A program made the position numbers and the translations under genes. 64,000 bases of DNA, taken from positions 1,082,924 to 1,146,923 of the forward strand of contig NZ_JAJEJR010000003.1 in NCBI RefSeq assembly GCF_021390595.1, in the 5' to 3' direction. Numbering within the stretch: position 1 is the stretch's first letter; each line of letters opens with the position of its first letter. This stretch comes from Paraburkholderia sp. HP33-1. GTDB taxonomy: Bacteria; Pseudomonadota; Gammaproteobacteria; Burkholderiales; Burkholderiaceae. Shown here piece after piece: positions 18,553 to 26,350 of the stretch. A model generated the notes under the pieces. It was not told where the DNA came from. It did not search any database and was given only the letters and a program-made list of their open reading frames with translations.

Positions 18553-18570
18553 ATCGCACGAACGGACTAG
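18553..18570 (-). promoter_or_regulatory. Putative steroid-regulon operator, site 2 (envelope operon)
   Basis: Minus-strand CTAGTCCGTTCGTGCGAT, matching site 1 at 16 of 18 positions. It reads toward the DUF1302 gene. A weak -10-like CAGACT lies 21 nt beyond it, similar spacing to site 1. Confidence 0.6.
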
Positions 18571-18658
18571 GAGTGAAACGGCACCGGTGCCGCGGAGATC
18601 GAAGTTGGGGAGAACCCCATAGCTTGCCCAGTCCGAGTGCATGCCTCGGATCCCGCCT

Positions 18659-18676
18659 CTAGTCTGCCTGGACGTT
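18659..18676 (+). promoter_or_regulatory. Degenerate steroid-regulon element, site 5 (MFS gene)
   Basis: CTAGTCTGCCTGGACGTT on the plus strand matches site 3 at 13 of 18 positions and ends 88 bp before the MFS start, almost the same spacing as site 4 to its gene. It is weaker than the other sites and may be chance. Confidence 0.3.
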
Positions 18677-18763
18677 GACGCAGCGCCGTGGGCACCGTGA
18701 CCATCTTCCCGTTGCGACTCAGGCGGCGCGCCGTTCAATCAGGCGGAGCGCCGCACATCATGG

Positions 18764-20080
18764 ATGCACAACGGAGCTGGAATCCGAATGCCTGACGAAC
18801 GAATCAGTCGCGACTTTGATAGCCGCGCGCGCGTTGACGATGCACCGTTTTCGTCAATGCTCACGCCCGAGGCGGCAAGTCCGAAGAAGTGGCTTTCCAA
18901 AGAGGTGAAAGTCTTGAGTGCCGCCAACTTTATTTCCGCGGTTGGCTTTGGCATTCAGTCACCCACCATCCCGGTGTTTGCCCGGCAGCTTGGCGTCGGC
19001 AGTGCGATGGTGGGCGCGATCATCGCCGCATTCGCGTTGGGCCGGATCATTGCGAATGTGCCGGCTGGCCGCCTGATCGACCGGTTTGGCACGATACCCG
19101 TGCTAACCAGCGGCATGTGCATTCTCGCGTCCGCGAGTTTGCTGGCGGGGTTGTCAGCGAGCGGATGGCAACTGACGCTGTTTCGTGGGTTATGTGGTGC
19201 AGGGTCCGCGATCTATACCGTGGCTGCAATGTCGTTGCTGATACTCTCCAGCGACGCTTCGCATCGCGGCAGAGTCGTGAGCCTTTACATGGGCGCCTTT
19301 TATCTCGGCGCGACGGCAGGACCGGCGATTGGCGCGACGATGTCCAGCCTGTCGCCGCGCCTATCCTTTTTTATCTATGGCGCCGGGGTCGCCGCTTCGG
19401 CATGGGTCATCTACTTTTCACTCAGATCATCTCAGGTTGCCCCTCAGAAAAAGAGTCGATCCTCCTCCCCTCGAATTGATCTGATTCAGGCGTTTCGCAT
19501 TCCTGCTTTTCGCTCGGCCTTTTTCTGCAATTTTGGCGTTGGCTGGGCCTCCTATGGTGTGCGCGTATCCATCCTGCCTCTGTTTCTCTTGAACTCAATT
19601 CATGACGACAAAGCCTGGATCGGCATAGCGCTTGCGCTCGGCGCAAGCGTCCAGGCTCTCATGCTTCCCGTGGCCGGCACAACGGTCGACCTGATAGGCC
19701 GAAGATTCACGCTGATATGCGGGCAGGCCGCCTTGCTGTGCGCCTACCTGCTGGTGATAGCGACGCCTGGCCGCTTGACTTACCTCGCCTGTTTCGCAGT
19801 CCTCGCTGTCGGAACAGCACTCAGTGTGCCGGCAGGTTCAGCGTTGATCGGCGACTTGTCGAAAAGCCATCCAGGCGGCGGCGCACTGGTGGGCACCCAC
19901 CAGATGGCCGCGGATCTAGGCACGATCGTCGGCTCGGTGATCACGGGGTGGATCGCTCAGAAGGTGTCCTACTACGCCGCATTTGGCCTGACTGCATGCA
20001 TGCTTCTGCTGAGCCTCGCAAGCGCTACGCTCATTGGTACGGCTTCTTCGAAAGAAGAGCCCCATGTCTGCGCAGACTGA
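18764..20080 (+). CDS. MFS transporter
   Basis: 438-residue major facilitator with about 12 predicted TM helices after a hydrophilic N-terminus of some 50 residues. The inter-helix 2-3 loop carries GRLIDRFGTIPV, the usual MFS motif. It is divergent from the envelope operon and precedes the plus-strand steroid operon, so it may import a steroid or export a product. Internal ATG codons at 18788 and 18857 are alternative starts; none has a strong ribosome binding site. The substrate is not readable from sequence. Confidence 0.85.
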   Translation: MHNGAGIRMPDERISRDFDSRARVDDAPFSSMLTPEAASPKKWLSKEVKVLSAANFISAVGFGIQSPTIPVFARQLGVGSAMVGAIIAAFALGRIIANVPAGRLIDRFGTIPVLTSGMCILASASLLAGLSASGWQLTLFRGLCGAGSAIYTVAAMSLLILSSDASHRGRVVSLYMGAFYLGATAGPAIGATMSSLSPRLSFFIYGAGVAASAWVIYFSLRSSQVAPQKKSRSSSPRIDLIQAFRIPAFRSAFFCNFGVGWASYGVRVSILPLFLLNSIHDDKAWIGIALALGASVQALMLPVAGTTVDLIGRRFTLICGQAALLCAYLLVIATPGRLTYLACFAVLAVGTALSVPAGSALIGDLSKSHPGGGALVGTHQMAADLGTIVGSVITGWIAQKVSYYAAFGLTACMLLLSLASATLIGTASSKEEPHVCAD

Positions 20081-20081
20081 G

Positions 20082-20099
20082 CTAGTCCGTTTCAACGAT
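20082..20099 (+). promoter_or_regulatory. Putative steroid-regulon operator, site 4 (20188 operon)
   Basis: Plus-strand CTAGTCCGTTTCAACGAT directly after the MFS stop codon. It reads toward the flavin reductase operon, 89 bp before its ATG. A possible -10 (TAATGT) begins 22 nt after the element, matching the geometry at site 1. Confidence 0.6.
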
Positions 20100-20187
20100 G
20101 TTCGCAACCCATACGCTAGCGTAATGTGGACCTTGCCATGATAGAGAACGTTCATCAGTTGGCAGCCGCATCATTCGGAATGTACAA

Positions 20188-21198
20188 ATGAATACAAACA
20201 ATTTGTCGTTGGCGCATAGCTCAGGTAATCCCGAGCGGCCGTTGATGGATGCGCAAGCGCTGCGCGCGGCGCTAGGGCGCTTCACGACCGGGGTCACCGT
20301 GATCACCTGCTGCGGTCCCGACGGGCGCCTCGCCGGGGTCACGGCCAACAGCTTCAATTCGGTCTCGCTCGACCCGCCCCTCGTGTTGTGGAGTCTCGCG
20401 CGCCGCGCAGGCAGCCTGCCCGCTTTCCAAACCACATCGCACTGGGCCGTTCATGTATTGGCTCACGACCAGTCTGATCTGTCCACCCGTTTTGCCAGGT
20501 CCGGCAGCGACAAGTTCGCGGGACTGGAACTCGAGCGCAGTGCCGATGGCACGCCTTTGTTGAGCGGATGTGCCGCGCGCTTTCTGTGCCGCAGCTTCCG
20601 GCTCTACGACGGAGGCGATCATGTCATCCTCGTCGGCGAAGTGGTTGACTTCGTCCGCAATGACACCCCGCCCCTCGTCTATCACGACAGCGGCTACGCG
20701 ATTGCCACGAGCACCGAAACACAATGGAACGCAGTCTGCGAAACCGATAGCACGACAGCGGCTTCACTCGCCTTCCTGCTGGGTTCGGCCTACCTGTATC
20801 ACTGCGGCCAGTTGCGGGAAGCCGGTGGCAGGATGGGGTTCCTCTATACCGAGCTTTTCGTTCTCCTCGCGCTCGGAGAGCGCAGTTGGCGCAGCCGCAC
20901 TGAAATCAACTCGCTGCTGGACTACGCTGGCCAATCCGCCGCCCCCCAGGTGCTCGACGATCTCGAAGCCCGGGGAATTCTGATCGCGCGGGAAGGCAAG
21001 CATCACGACCGGGAAGAGACGGAGTTCGATCTGACTGCGGATGGACGTGCCATCGCCGAACAGCTCAAGCAGACCGGAAAACGGCTCGAGGATGACATGG
21101 CCAACACCCTCGGTGCCTCCGGAACCATCGCTTTGAGAGCGCTGCTGACCCGGTTCCTGCGAGACACGGAACTCAATCGACCCGTGAAGTGGCTCTGA
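20188..21198 (+). CDS. Flavin reductase with C-terminal MarR-like domain
   Basis: 336-residue two-domain protein. Residues about 20-175 are an HpaC/HsaB-type flavin reductase (FTTGVTVITC, ANSFNSVSLDPP). Residues about 190-330 look like a MarR winged helix (ELFVLLALGE, DDLEARGILIAREGKHHDREETEFDLTADG). The same fusion is known in the C1 reductase of Acinetobacter p-hydroxyphenylacetate hydroxylase, where the MarR-like tail binds the substrate and stimulates flavin reduction. Here it would supply reduced flavin to a steroid ring-A monooxygenase (TesA2/HsaA type), which is not in this window. It is the first gene of the operon; ATG 20245 is an alternative start. Confidence 0.82.
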   Translation: MNTNNLSLAHSSGNPERPLMDAQALRAALGRFTTGVTVITCCGPDGRLAGVTANSFNSVSLDPPLVLWSLARRAGSLPAFQTTSHWAVHVLAHDQSDLSTRFARSGSDKFAGLELERSADGTPLLSGCAARFLCRSFRLYDGGDHVILVGEVVDFVRNDTPPLVYHDSGYAIATSTETQWNAVCETDSTTAASLAFLLGSAYLYHCGQLREAGGRMGFLYTELFVLLALGERSWRSRTEINSLLDYAGQSAAPQVLDDLEARGILIAREGKHHDREETEFDLTADGRAIAEQLKQTGKRLEDDMANTLGASGTIALRALLTRFLRDTELNRPVKWL

Positions 21199-21211
21199 GC
21201 CAAGGACGAAC

Positions 21212-22003
21212 ATGGACGCTACCCAAACCGCCCAACTTGGCGACGAACTGTTCGAGGCCTTGTGTGGCCGCAAAACCGTGCCGCCGCTGACGAGCCGCCA
21301 TCCGGACATCACGATTGAAGATGCGTACGCCATCTCGCTGCACATGTTGCGTCGACGCGAGGCCGATGGCGAACGCGTGATCGGCAAGAAGATCGGCGTG
21401 ACCTCGAAGGCGGTGCAGGACATGCTAGGCGTGTACCAGCCCGACTTCGGATTTCTGACGAACGTCATGCAGTTCGAGGACGGCGCAACCGTGTCGCTCG
21501 CCGGAGCGAAGATGATCCAGCCTCGCGCCGAGGGCGAGATCGCCTTCATGTTGAAGACCGACCTGTACGGCCCGGGCGTTACTCGCGAAGATGTACTGGC
21601 CGCCACGGCCTGGGTGGCGCCCTGCTTCGAGATCGTCGACTCGCGCATCCAGGACTGGAAGATCAGGATTCAGGACACGGTGGCCGACAACGCCTCTTGC
21701 GGTGTCTTTGTCATTGGCGGGCAGCATGTCGATCCGCATGCGCTCGATCTGGCGTCTGTCTCGATGCAGATGTGGAAAAACGGCGCGCCTGCCGGCAGCG
21801 GCGTGGGCGCGGCCGTGCAGGGTCACCCCGCCGAGGCGGTCGCATGGCTGGCCAACACCCTCGGCGCCTTCGGCATTCCGTTCAAAGCCGGCGAACTGAT
21901 CCTCTCCGGTTCGCTGGCACCACTGGTGCCCGTCGCGGCGGGAGACCGCTTTGCGATGCGAATCGACGGCATGGGTGAGTGCTCCATCACCTTCTCGCCG
22001 TAA
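21212..22003 (+). CDS. 2-hydroxypenta-2,4-dienoate hydratase (TesE/MhpD type)
   Basis: 263-residue member of the FAH/MhpD hydratase family, expected to hydrate the dienoate released by meta-cleavage to a 4-hydroxy-2-oxo acid. Family hallmarks include GKKIGVTSKAVQ, the metal-site segment PRAEGEIAF, DSRIQDWKI and DNASCG. TesE does this step for ring A in Comamonas. The downstream aldolase and dehydrogenase (TesF, TesG) are not here and must be elsewhere. The start follows AAGGACGAAC and lies 13 bp after the flavin reductase stop. Confidence 0.85.
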   Translation: MDATQTAQLGDELFEALCGRKTVPPLTSRHPDITIEDAYAISLHMLRRREADGERVIGKKIGVTSKAVQDMLGVYQPDFGFLTNVMQFEDGATVSLAGAKMIQPRAEGEIAFMLKTDLYGPGVTREDVLAATAWVAPCFEIVDSRIQDWKIRIQDTVADNASCGVFVIGGQHVDPHALDLASVSMQMWKNGAPAGSGVGAAVQGHPAEAVAWLANTLGAFGIPFKAGELILSGSLAPLVPVAAGDRFAMRIDGMGECSITFSP

Positions 22004-22129
22004 AGCGCCTGCACGCCGAACGCAATTCTGCATAGACGGCATCGTCCGTTTGGCCGTTACGACATCGGACCGTTTCAGGTTCGATGCAAGCTTCTCCATA
22101 CCTACTGACTTCTTTGAGGGATGTTTATC

Positions 22130-22900
22130 ATGCCGACCACTCTCGTCACCGGTTCCGCCTCCGGTATCGGTGCCGCCTCCGCCCAGGCACTGAAGGCCGC
22201 CGGCCATCAGATCATTGGCGTCGATCTGCACAATGCCGACATCGTTGGCGATCTGTCCACGGCCGAGGGCCGCGCACAGATCATCGATCGAGTACTGACG
22301 CGCTGCGATGGCAAGCTCGACGGCCTCGTCCTATGTGCGGGTCTCGGTCCTCAGGCGCCGGCCTCGCGGATCGTCTCGGTCAACTATTTCGGCGCAGTCG
22401 AACTGCTGGACAAACTGCTGCCGAGTCTGCGCCACGGCGAACAGTCCGCAGCGGTCGTCATCTCGTCGATAGAGTCAGCGATGCTTCCCTGGGACCAGAA
22501 TCCCATCGGCGCAACCCTGGAATCCGGAGATGAGGCCAAAGCCCATGAGATCGTCATGGGAGCGGCCGCGGAAGGCGGATACCTTGCCTATGCCGGCTCG
22601 AAGAATGCGCTCACCGTGGCGGTACGCAAACGCGTTGCTGCGTGGGGGCAAGCTGGCGTGCGTCTGAATACGGTCGCGCCGGGTGTCACCGACACACCGC
22701 TTTTGCAGCAGGCTCTCGACGACCCGCGCTACGGCGACGGTATCCGCAACCTCACGGCACCGCTGGGCCGCCGCGCCGTGCCCGACGAAATCGCCCCGGT
22801 GGTGGCTTTCCTGATGAGCACGGCAGCAAGGTATGTGCACGGCGCGCAGTTCGTCGTGGATGGCGGCATCGACGCCGCTTTCCGCCCAACCCAGTTTTGA
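22130..22900 (+). CDS. hsdA: 3-alpha-hydroxysteroid dehydrogenase/carbonyl reductase (HsdA)
   Basis: 256-residue SDR that matches my memory of Comamonas testosteroni HsdA along its length: TGSASGIGAA, LSTAEGR, LVLCAGLGPQ, VSVNYFGA, YAGSKNALTVAVRKR and the C-terminal GGIDAAFRPTQF. The catalytic Ser113, Tyr154 and Lys158 fall one residue before HsdA Ser114/Tyr155/Lys159. It interconverts 3-alpha-hydroxy and 3-keto steroids with NAD. ATG 22130 is used because GAGGG lies nine bases upstream; the ATG at 22121 abuts that site. The KSI gene follows 15 bp later. Confidence 0.9.
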   Translation: MPTTLVTGSASGIGAASAQALKAAGHQIIGVDLHNADIVGDLSTAEGRAQIIDRVLTRCDGKLDGLVLCAGLGPQAPASRIVSVNYFGAVELLDKLLPSLRHGEQSAAVVISSIESAMLPWDQNPIGATLESGDEAKAHEIVMGAAAEGGYLAYAGSKNALTVAVRKRVAAWGQAGVRLNTVAPGVTDTPLLQQALDDPRYGDGIRNLTAPLGRRAVPDEIAPVVAFLMSTAARYVHGAQFVVDGGIDAAFRPTQF

Positions 22901-22915
22901 ACCCGAGGAGAAACC

Positions 22916-23290
22916 ATGTTGGCACCTGAAATGATCGAAGCGACCGTGCACGAGTACGTGCGCGCGCTCAATGCAAGTGATGTCGATGCGATCCTCGCGC
23001 TTTTCGCCGCCGACGCGGTGGTGGAGGACCCGATCGGCAGCGACCCACGGCGTGGGATGGGGCCGATTCGCGACCTGTATGCGGGTGCGGTCATGGCCAA
23101 GGTCCAACTGGCACTGGACGGGCCGATTCGGGTAGCGGCCAGACAGGCAGCCTTTGCATTCACCGTATCGGTCGAGGCCGACGGCCAGAAGACCAAAATC
23201 CAGCCGATTGACGTGTTCCACTTCAACGAAGAAGGGAAGATCGCGCACATGCAGGCATTTTTCGGCCCGCGCAATTTCATCCCCGCGTAA
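22916..23290 (+). CDS. ksi: Delta5-3-ketosteroid isomerase (KSI)
   Basis: 124-residue NTF2-fold protein. The catalytic residues of Comamonas KSI are all present at the same numbers: Tyr14 (VHEYVRALN), Asp38 (VEDPIGSDP) and Asp99 (QPIDVFHF). Length is also the family norm of about 125. It moves the delta5 double bond to delta4 in 3-ketosteroids in the cytosol. It lies between hsdA and etfB, with an AGGAGA site before the ATG. This is the single strongest marker that the island handles steroids. Confidence 0.93.
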   Translation: MLAPEMIEATVHEYVRALNASDVDAILALFAADAVVEDPIGSDPRRGMGPIRDLYAGAVMAKVQLALDGPIRVAARQAAFAFTVSVEADGQKTKIQPIDVFHFNEEGKIAHMQAFFGPRNFIPA

Positions 23291-23305
23291 GGTGACGGCG
23301 TCGCC

Positions 23306-24055
23306 ATGAAGATTCTCGTCACCGTCAAACGCGTGCTGGACCCCAACACTCACGTGCGCGTCAAATCCGATGGCAGCGGCATCGATTTCGCCAGCGTCAA
23401 GATGGCGATGAATCCCTTCGACGAGATCGGCGTCGAAGAAGCCGTCCGCCTGAAGGAAGCCGGGCTCGCAACCGAAGTGATTGCCGTCAGTTGCGGAAAG
23501 GCAGCTTGCCAGGACGTGCTGCGCACCGCCATGGCAATCGGTGCGGATCGCGGCATCCTGATCGAAGCCGAAGGCGAGTTGCAACCGCTCGCCGTCGCCA
23601 AGCTGCTCAAGGCCGTCACCCACAGGGAACAGCCCGGCCTCGTGATCCTGGGCAAGCAGGCCGTCGACGACGACTCCAACCAGACTGGGCAGATGCTCGC
23701 CGCCCTGTTGGGCTGGTCTCAGGCGACCTTTGCCTCCAGGCTCGAACTTGCAGGTGAGCACGCCGTGGTCACGCGCGAAATCGACGGTGGTCTCGAGACC
23801 GTCGAAACCACGCTGCCCGCCGTCGTCACGACCGACCTGCGCCTGAACGAGCCGCGTTACACGACGCTGCCGAACATCATGAAGGCGAAGAAGAAGCGGC
23901 TCGACATACTGAGGCCCGCCGACCTCGGCGTCGATATCGCACCACGCCTGAGCACGCTGAAGATCACCGAACCGGCCGCGCGCAAGGCCGGTACGAAAGT
24001 GGGCGACGTCGCCGAATTGATCGCACGACTCAAGAACGAAGCGAAGGTGATCTGA
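23306..24055 (+). CDS. etfB: Electron transfer flavoprotein beta subunit
   Basis: 249-residue ETF beta subunit ([14 protein letters not shown] start, [16 protein letters not shown], the signature [20 protein letters not shown], then the KAKKK segment). It accepts electrons from acyl-CoA dehydrogenases and passes them to ETF:quinone oxidoreductase. A dedicated pair inside the steroid operon suggests it serves the two acyl-CoA dehydrogenases at 6247-8433. Its stop overlaps the etfA start by one base. Confidence 0.93.
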   Translation: MKILVTVKRVLDPNTHVRVKSDGSGIDFASVKMAMNPFDEIGVEEAVRLKEAGLATEVIAVSCGKAACQDVLRTAMAIGADRGILIEAEGELQPLAVAKLLKAVTHREQPGLVILGKQAVDDDSNQTGQMLAALLGWSQATFASRLELAGEHAVVTREIDGGLETVETTLPAVVTTDLRLNEPRYTTLPNIMKAKKKRLDILRPADLGVDIAPRLSTLKITEPAARKAGTKVGDVAELIARLKNEAKVI

Positions 24056-24987
24056 TGTCGATCCTCGTTATTGCCGAACACGACAACGCGAGCCTCAAGA
24101 CTGTCACGCACAACACGGTGACGGCCGCGACCGGGCTTGGCGCCGATATCCACGTACTGGTTGCCGGCCACGACTGCGGCGCGGTCGCCGCCGCGGCGTC
24201 GAGTCTCGCCGGCGTGAGCGCCGTCAAGCTCGCCGACGCAACCCACTACGCCGACCAGAACGCGGAGAACCTTGCCGCGCTGATCGTCGCGCACGCTTCC
24301 GGCTACACGCACATCCTCGCGCCCGCTACCAGCACCGGCAAGAGCACGATGCCGCGAGTCGCCGCGCTGCTCGATGTGGCGCAGATCTCCGACATCGTCG
24401 CCGTCGAGGCGCCGGATACCTTCGTGCGGCCCATCTACGCCGGCAACGCGCTCGCAACCGTGAAGTCGGCCGATGCAACCCGAGTCCTCACCGTGCGCCC
24501 CACCGCGTTCGACGCTTGCGCGACGGGAGGCAGCGCGCCAATTTCGCCCATCGCGCCGGGCCCGGACACCGGCTTGTCGAAAACCATCGGCCGCCAGCTC
24601 AGTGTTTCGACACGACCCGAACTGGCCGCGGCAACGACCATCGTTTCCGGCGGCCGGGGGCTCGGTTCCGGCGAGCGCTACCGCGATGTGCTGGAACCTC
24701 TGGCCGACCGGCTTGGCGCGGCGCTCGGCGCGTCGCGCGCGGCGGTCGATGCGGGCTTTGCGCCCAACGACTACCAGGTCGGCCAGACCGGCAAGATCGT
24801 CGCGCCGCAACTGTACTTCGCGGTCGGCATTTCGGGCGCCATCCAGCATCTGGCCGGCATGAAGGATTCCCAGGTCATCGTCGCCATCAACAAGGATCCC
24901 GAGGCACCGATCTTTCAGGTGGCGGACTACGGTCTCGTCGGCGACCTGTTCACTGTTGTACCCGAGATAGTCGACCAACTCGGTTAG
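24055..24987 (+). CDS. etfA: Electron transfer flavoprotein alpha subunit
   Basis: 310-residue ETF alpha subunit with the C-terminal FAD domain ([60 protein letters not shown]). It forms the heterodimer with the etfB product; overlapping genes fit that. Its steroid role follows from context only; a housekeeping etf pair probably exists elsewhere. Confidence 0.93.
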   Translation: MSILVIAEHDNASLKTVTHNTVTAATGLGADIHVLVAGHDCGAVAAAASSLAGVSAVKLADATHYADQNAENLAALIVAHASGYTHILAPATSTGKSTMPRVAALLDVAQISDIVAVEAPDTFVRPIYAGNALATVKSADATRVLTVRPTAFDACATGGSAPISPIAPGPDTGLSKTIGRQLSVSTRPELAAATTIVSGGRGLGSGERYRDVLEPLADRLGAALGASRAAVDAGFAPNDYQVGQTGKIVAPQLYFAVGISGAIQHLAGMKDSQVIVAINKDPEAPIFQVADYGLVGDLFTVVPEIVDQLG

Positions 24988-25047
24988 CGGCCGATCATCC
25001 CACCCGTCGCGGGCAACCAACGTCCCGCTGATCCATAGGAGAACTTG

Positions 25048-25800
25048 ATGAATCGATTTGACAGTAAGTGCGCCCTCGTCACGGGAGCCGCATCCGGCAT
25101 TGGCCGGGCCACCGTCGAGCGGCTCGCGCGCGAAGGCGCCCGCGTACTCGCCGCCGACGTCAACGAGAAGCTGTTGCTGCAGGAGGTAGGCAAGCTCGTC
25201 GACGCAGGCCTCACAGTGAAGGCACACGTCCTCGACGTCAGCGATGCCAGCGCCTGCCGCGCCGCGGTTGCCGCGGCAGTCGAGACCTTCGGCCAACTCG
25301 ACATCCTCTGCAACATCGCCGGCACGCTGCTGATGTCCAGTTTCCTCGACATCAAGGAAACGGACTGGGCGCGCGTCATGGGCATCAACGTGGGCGGCGT
25401 CTTCCACCTCTGCCACGCGGCCATGCCGCATCTGCTGAAGACCAAAGGCAACATCGTCAACATCGCCTCCACGGCCGGCATCACCAGCGCGCCGTATGCC
25501 GCTGTCTATTCGGCGAGCAAGGCCGCCGTCGTCGGCCTCACGAAAGCGCTCGCCGTCGAATTCGCCGGTACCGGCGTGCGCGTCAATGCGGTGGCGCCGG
25601 GCCAGGTCAACACGCCGATGGCCGCCTCAGCCCCGCCACTCGACGTCGACATGACCGTCCTGCTGCGCATCACGCCGCTGATGCAGCCGGCCGCAGCCCC
25701 CGAGGAAATCGCGGGCGCAGTCGCTTATCTCGCGTCGTCGGAAGCGCGTTTCGCAACCGGATCGGTGCTGGTGATGGACGGTGGACAGACTGCCATCTGA
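25048..25800 (+). CDS. SDR-family oxidoreductase
   Basis: 250-residue classical SDR: TGAASGIG loop, CNIAGTL, NIASTAG serine region, YSASKAAV active site and the C-terminal VLVMDGGQTAI. It would oxidise or reduce a steroid hydroxyl, for example at C-17 or C-12, but position and direction cannot be predicted. ATG 25048 is preferred to the TTG at 25045 because AGGAG lies seven bases upstream. It is the last gene of the plus-strand operon. Confidence 0.85.
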   Translation: MNRFDSKCALVTGAASGIGRATVERLAREGARVLAADVNEKLLLQEVGKLVDAGLTVKAHVLDVSDASACRAAVAAAVETFGQLDILCNIAGTLLMSSFLDIKETDWARVMGINVGGVFHLCHAAMPHLLKTKGNIVNIASTAGITSAPYAAVYSASKAAVVGLTKALAVEFAGTGVRVNAVAPGQVNTPMAASAPPLDVDMTVLLRITPLMQPAAAPEEIAGAVAYLASSEARFATGSVLVMDGGQTAI

Positions 25801-25803
25801 TAT

Positions 25804-25844
25804 AGGTGCGGGTGTGCCGGAATCCTCGTCAGCACCCGCTACCT
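25804..25844. terminator. Hairpin between convergent genes
   Basis: Stem of 11 bp with one bulge: AGGT-GCGGGTG pairs with CACCCGC-T-ACCT around an 18-base loop, then TTTAG. It fills the gap between the convergent SDR and membrane-protein genes, so it may terminate both. Confidence 0.5.
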
Positions 25845-26132
25845 TTAGATGAAGTAACCAAGGGCGAATAGCAATGCGCCGCCCGCAAGACCACCAGCGA
25901 ACGCACAAACGTCCTCTCCCGCGAACCGGATCCGGCGTCCAAGGATATGCGCCAGCCAACCGCAAACGCCGGTCAGCCCCAAGGTGACGAGCACCCCGCA
26001 AAACATCAGCAAGGTAACTCGGGGCAGCGCTTCGAGCCCGGACGAATAGACGCCGATCAGCAAAGCCAGGCCCACAAGCCCGATCAGTGACAGGCCCTTG
26101 TACAGCGCAGATCCTTCGTGCAGTCGATCCAT
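25845..26132 (-). CDS. Small three-helix membrane protein of unknown function
   Basis: 95-residue hydrophobic protein with three predicted TM segments (about residues 14-30, 38-60 and 74-93) and a short charged stretch (GRRIRFAGED) before the last. I do not recognise the family. The start is well supported by GGAGGAGCG directly before ATG 26132. It is convergent with the SDR gene and is preceded, 148 bp upstream, by one of the four steroid-regulon elements, so it is probably co-induced with steroid catabolism. A role as transporter accessory or membrane stress factor is speculation. Confidence 0.7.
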   Translation of the reverse strand: MDRLHEGSALYKGLSLIGLVGLALLIGVYSSGLEALPRVTLLMFCGVLVTLGLTGVCGWLAHILGRRIRFAGEDVCAFAGGLAGGALLFALGYFI

Positions 26133-26279
26133 CGCTCCTCCTTCTGCCGCCGCGGGCTCGGGCGTTCGGGTGCCGGTGTTTCTCCCAATGGCGGGGCATG
26201 GAGCCACGCACTCCGGTCAAGCCTGACCGGCGAAGGGGACACGGCTAGGAGCATTACAGTTCTTCGCGCCCCGCGCAGC

Positions 26280-26297
26280 ATCGTCCAAATGGACTAG
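26280..26297 (-). promoter_or_regulatory. Putative steroid-regulon operator, site 3 (small membrane protein)
   Basis: Minus-strand CTAGTCCATTTGGACGAT, the most symmetrical copy: CGTCC and GGACTA arms are visible on the plus strand around AAAT. It reads toward the small membrane protein gene. A TAATGC hexamer lies 23 nt beyond. Confidence 0.6.
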
Positions 26298-26350
26298 ATG
26301 CGCGTGAGCCACGACGAAGAGCGTTCGCAGGATGCGAATGTCCGCAAAAC

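Noticed and set aside
23857..25431. 524-codon minus-strand open frame opposite etfB, etfA and SDR genes
   Set aside because: It spans three real genes in antisense and shows no family motif.
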